21,467 bases of DNA from positions 1-21,467 of IMG/VR virus record IMGVR_UViG_3300004369_000178. The stretch is one strand, 5' to 3'. Under the pieces are notes generated by a model. It worked only from the letters and a program-made list of their open reading frames with translations, was not told the DNA's origin and searched no databases. Source of the stretch: a virus. This document shows positions 21,176 through 21,467 of the stretch, one piece after another; position 1 is the stretch's first letter, and every line of letters starts with the position of its first letter. The translations under genes and the position numbers were made by a program.

Positions 21176-21467
21176 ATGGCATTCGGTCTTGGTAAATTAG
21201 CAGTTTTAGAAAGTAAACTGGACATTTATGAAGATCTCTCTAAAGAGATGCTTGACAAACTTGAGAGAGCGGTAACAACCATCTCGGACAATAGTAACAA
21301 GATTGCTATTGTATTAGAGCGCCATGAAAATCGTTTAGATGAAGGTGAACGTGTGAATGATGCTATCATTGAAATGATCAAAGATCATCAGAAGTATGAT
21401 GATCGTATGTTCAAACAATTGGATCAAAAGATTGAAGAACTGAATAAGAAAACCGATAGGAACACAA
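21176..21467 (+). CDS. Coiled-coil protein, 3' end outside window
   Basis: ATG 21176 follows GAGGAG (21166-21171), the best Shine-Dalgarno in the late part of the window. The visible 97 residues (MAFGLGKLAVLESKLDIYEDLSKEML ... IAIVLERHENRLDE ... KQLDQKIEELNKKTDR) are almost wholly helical with heptad-like spacing, so a coiled coil is likely. The frame is open at the window end. It has the look of a conserved small virion-associated protein; no function is assigned. Confidence 0.65.
   Translation, partial: MAFGLGKLAVLESKLDIYEDLSKEMLDKLERAVTTISDNSNKIAIVLERHENRLDEGERVNDAIIEMIKDHQKYDDRMFKQLDQKIEELNKKTDRNT

Noticed and set aside
1-21467. CRISPR array, insertion sequence or integrase
   Set aside because: No regularly spaced repeats, transposase motifs or recombinase genes were seen on either strand.

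Overview
This window is part of the genome of a T4-like marine myovirus, most likely a cyanophage of Synechococcus or Prochlorococcus. The evidence is a nearly complete T4 replication module (gp45 clamp, gp44/gp62 clamp loader, RegA, gp43 polymerase, UvsX, gp41 helicase) mixed with genes typical of marine cyanomyoviruses: a CobS/MoxR-like ATPase, Hsp20, MazG, a 2-oxoglutarate oxygenase, a phage tRNA and many small conserved proteins. Every gene is on the + strand. Most neighbours overlap by 1 to 30 bases (ATGA, TGATG or TAATG), so translation is probably coupled along long operons. No photosystem gene, integrase or CRISPR array was seen.

Layout. Bases 1-1860: tail of a probable vWA protein, a 45-aa protein, a promoter, a MoxR-family ATPase ('cobS') and a 57-aa protein. 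Bases 1857-7119: DUF3310-like protein, gp45, a CxxCxxCC (YkgJ-like) protein, gp44, then an accessory block (2OG-Fe(II) oxygenase, small proteins, Dam) before gp62 and RegA, closed by a terminator. Bases 7170-13741: Hsp20, a terminator/promoter composite, two small proteins, gp43, UvsX, gp41 and MazG. Bases 13759-14119: a promoter with an inverted repeat, a 69-aa gene whose end lies inside tRNA-Ser(UGA), and a terminator carrying a late-promoter motif in its loop. Bases 14126-21467: late-type region with a ligase-like/NMNAT-like fusion, a very AT-rich 586-aa protein, and a set of probable virion or assembly proteins, one with an Ig-like domain.

How the genes work together. gp43 with its clamp and loader copies DNA; gp41 unwinds it; UvsX drives recombination-dependent replication; RegA represses translation of early mRNAs. 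MazG and Dam adjust nucleotide pools and DNA methylation. TATAAATA/CTAAATA motifs mark probable late promoters before the 3' gene blocks.

Most notable observations. (1) The two accessory insertions inside the replication operon (between 45 and 44, and between 44 and 62) are each bordered by a short direct repeat at the stop/start junction; removing one copy with the insert would restore a coupled T4-like junction. (2) Three small proteins look like diverged paralogues of one beta-rich, possibly Sm-like family. (3) Three terminators are physically merged with promoters. (4) A CDS ends inside a tRNA gene. (5) One protein joins a ligase-type KxDG domain to an NMNAT-type domain. All family calls were made by eye from the translations.
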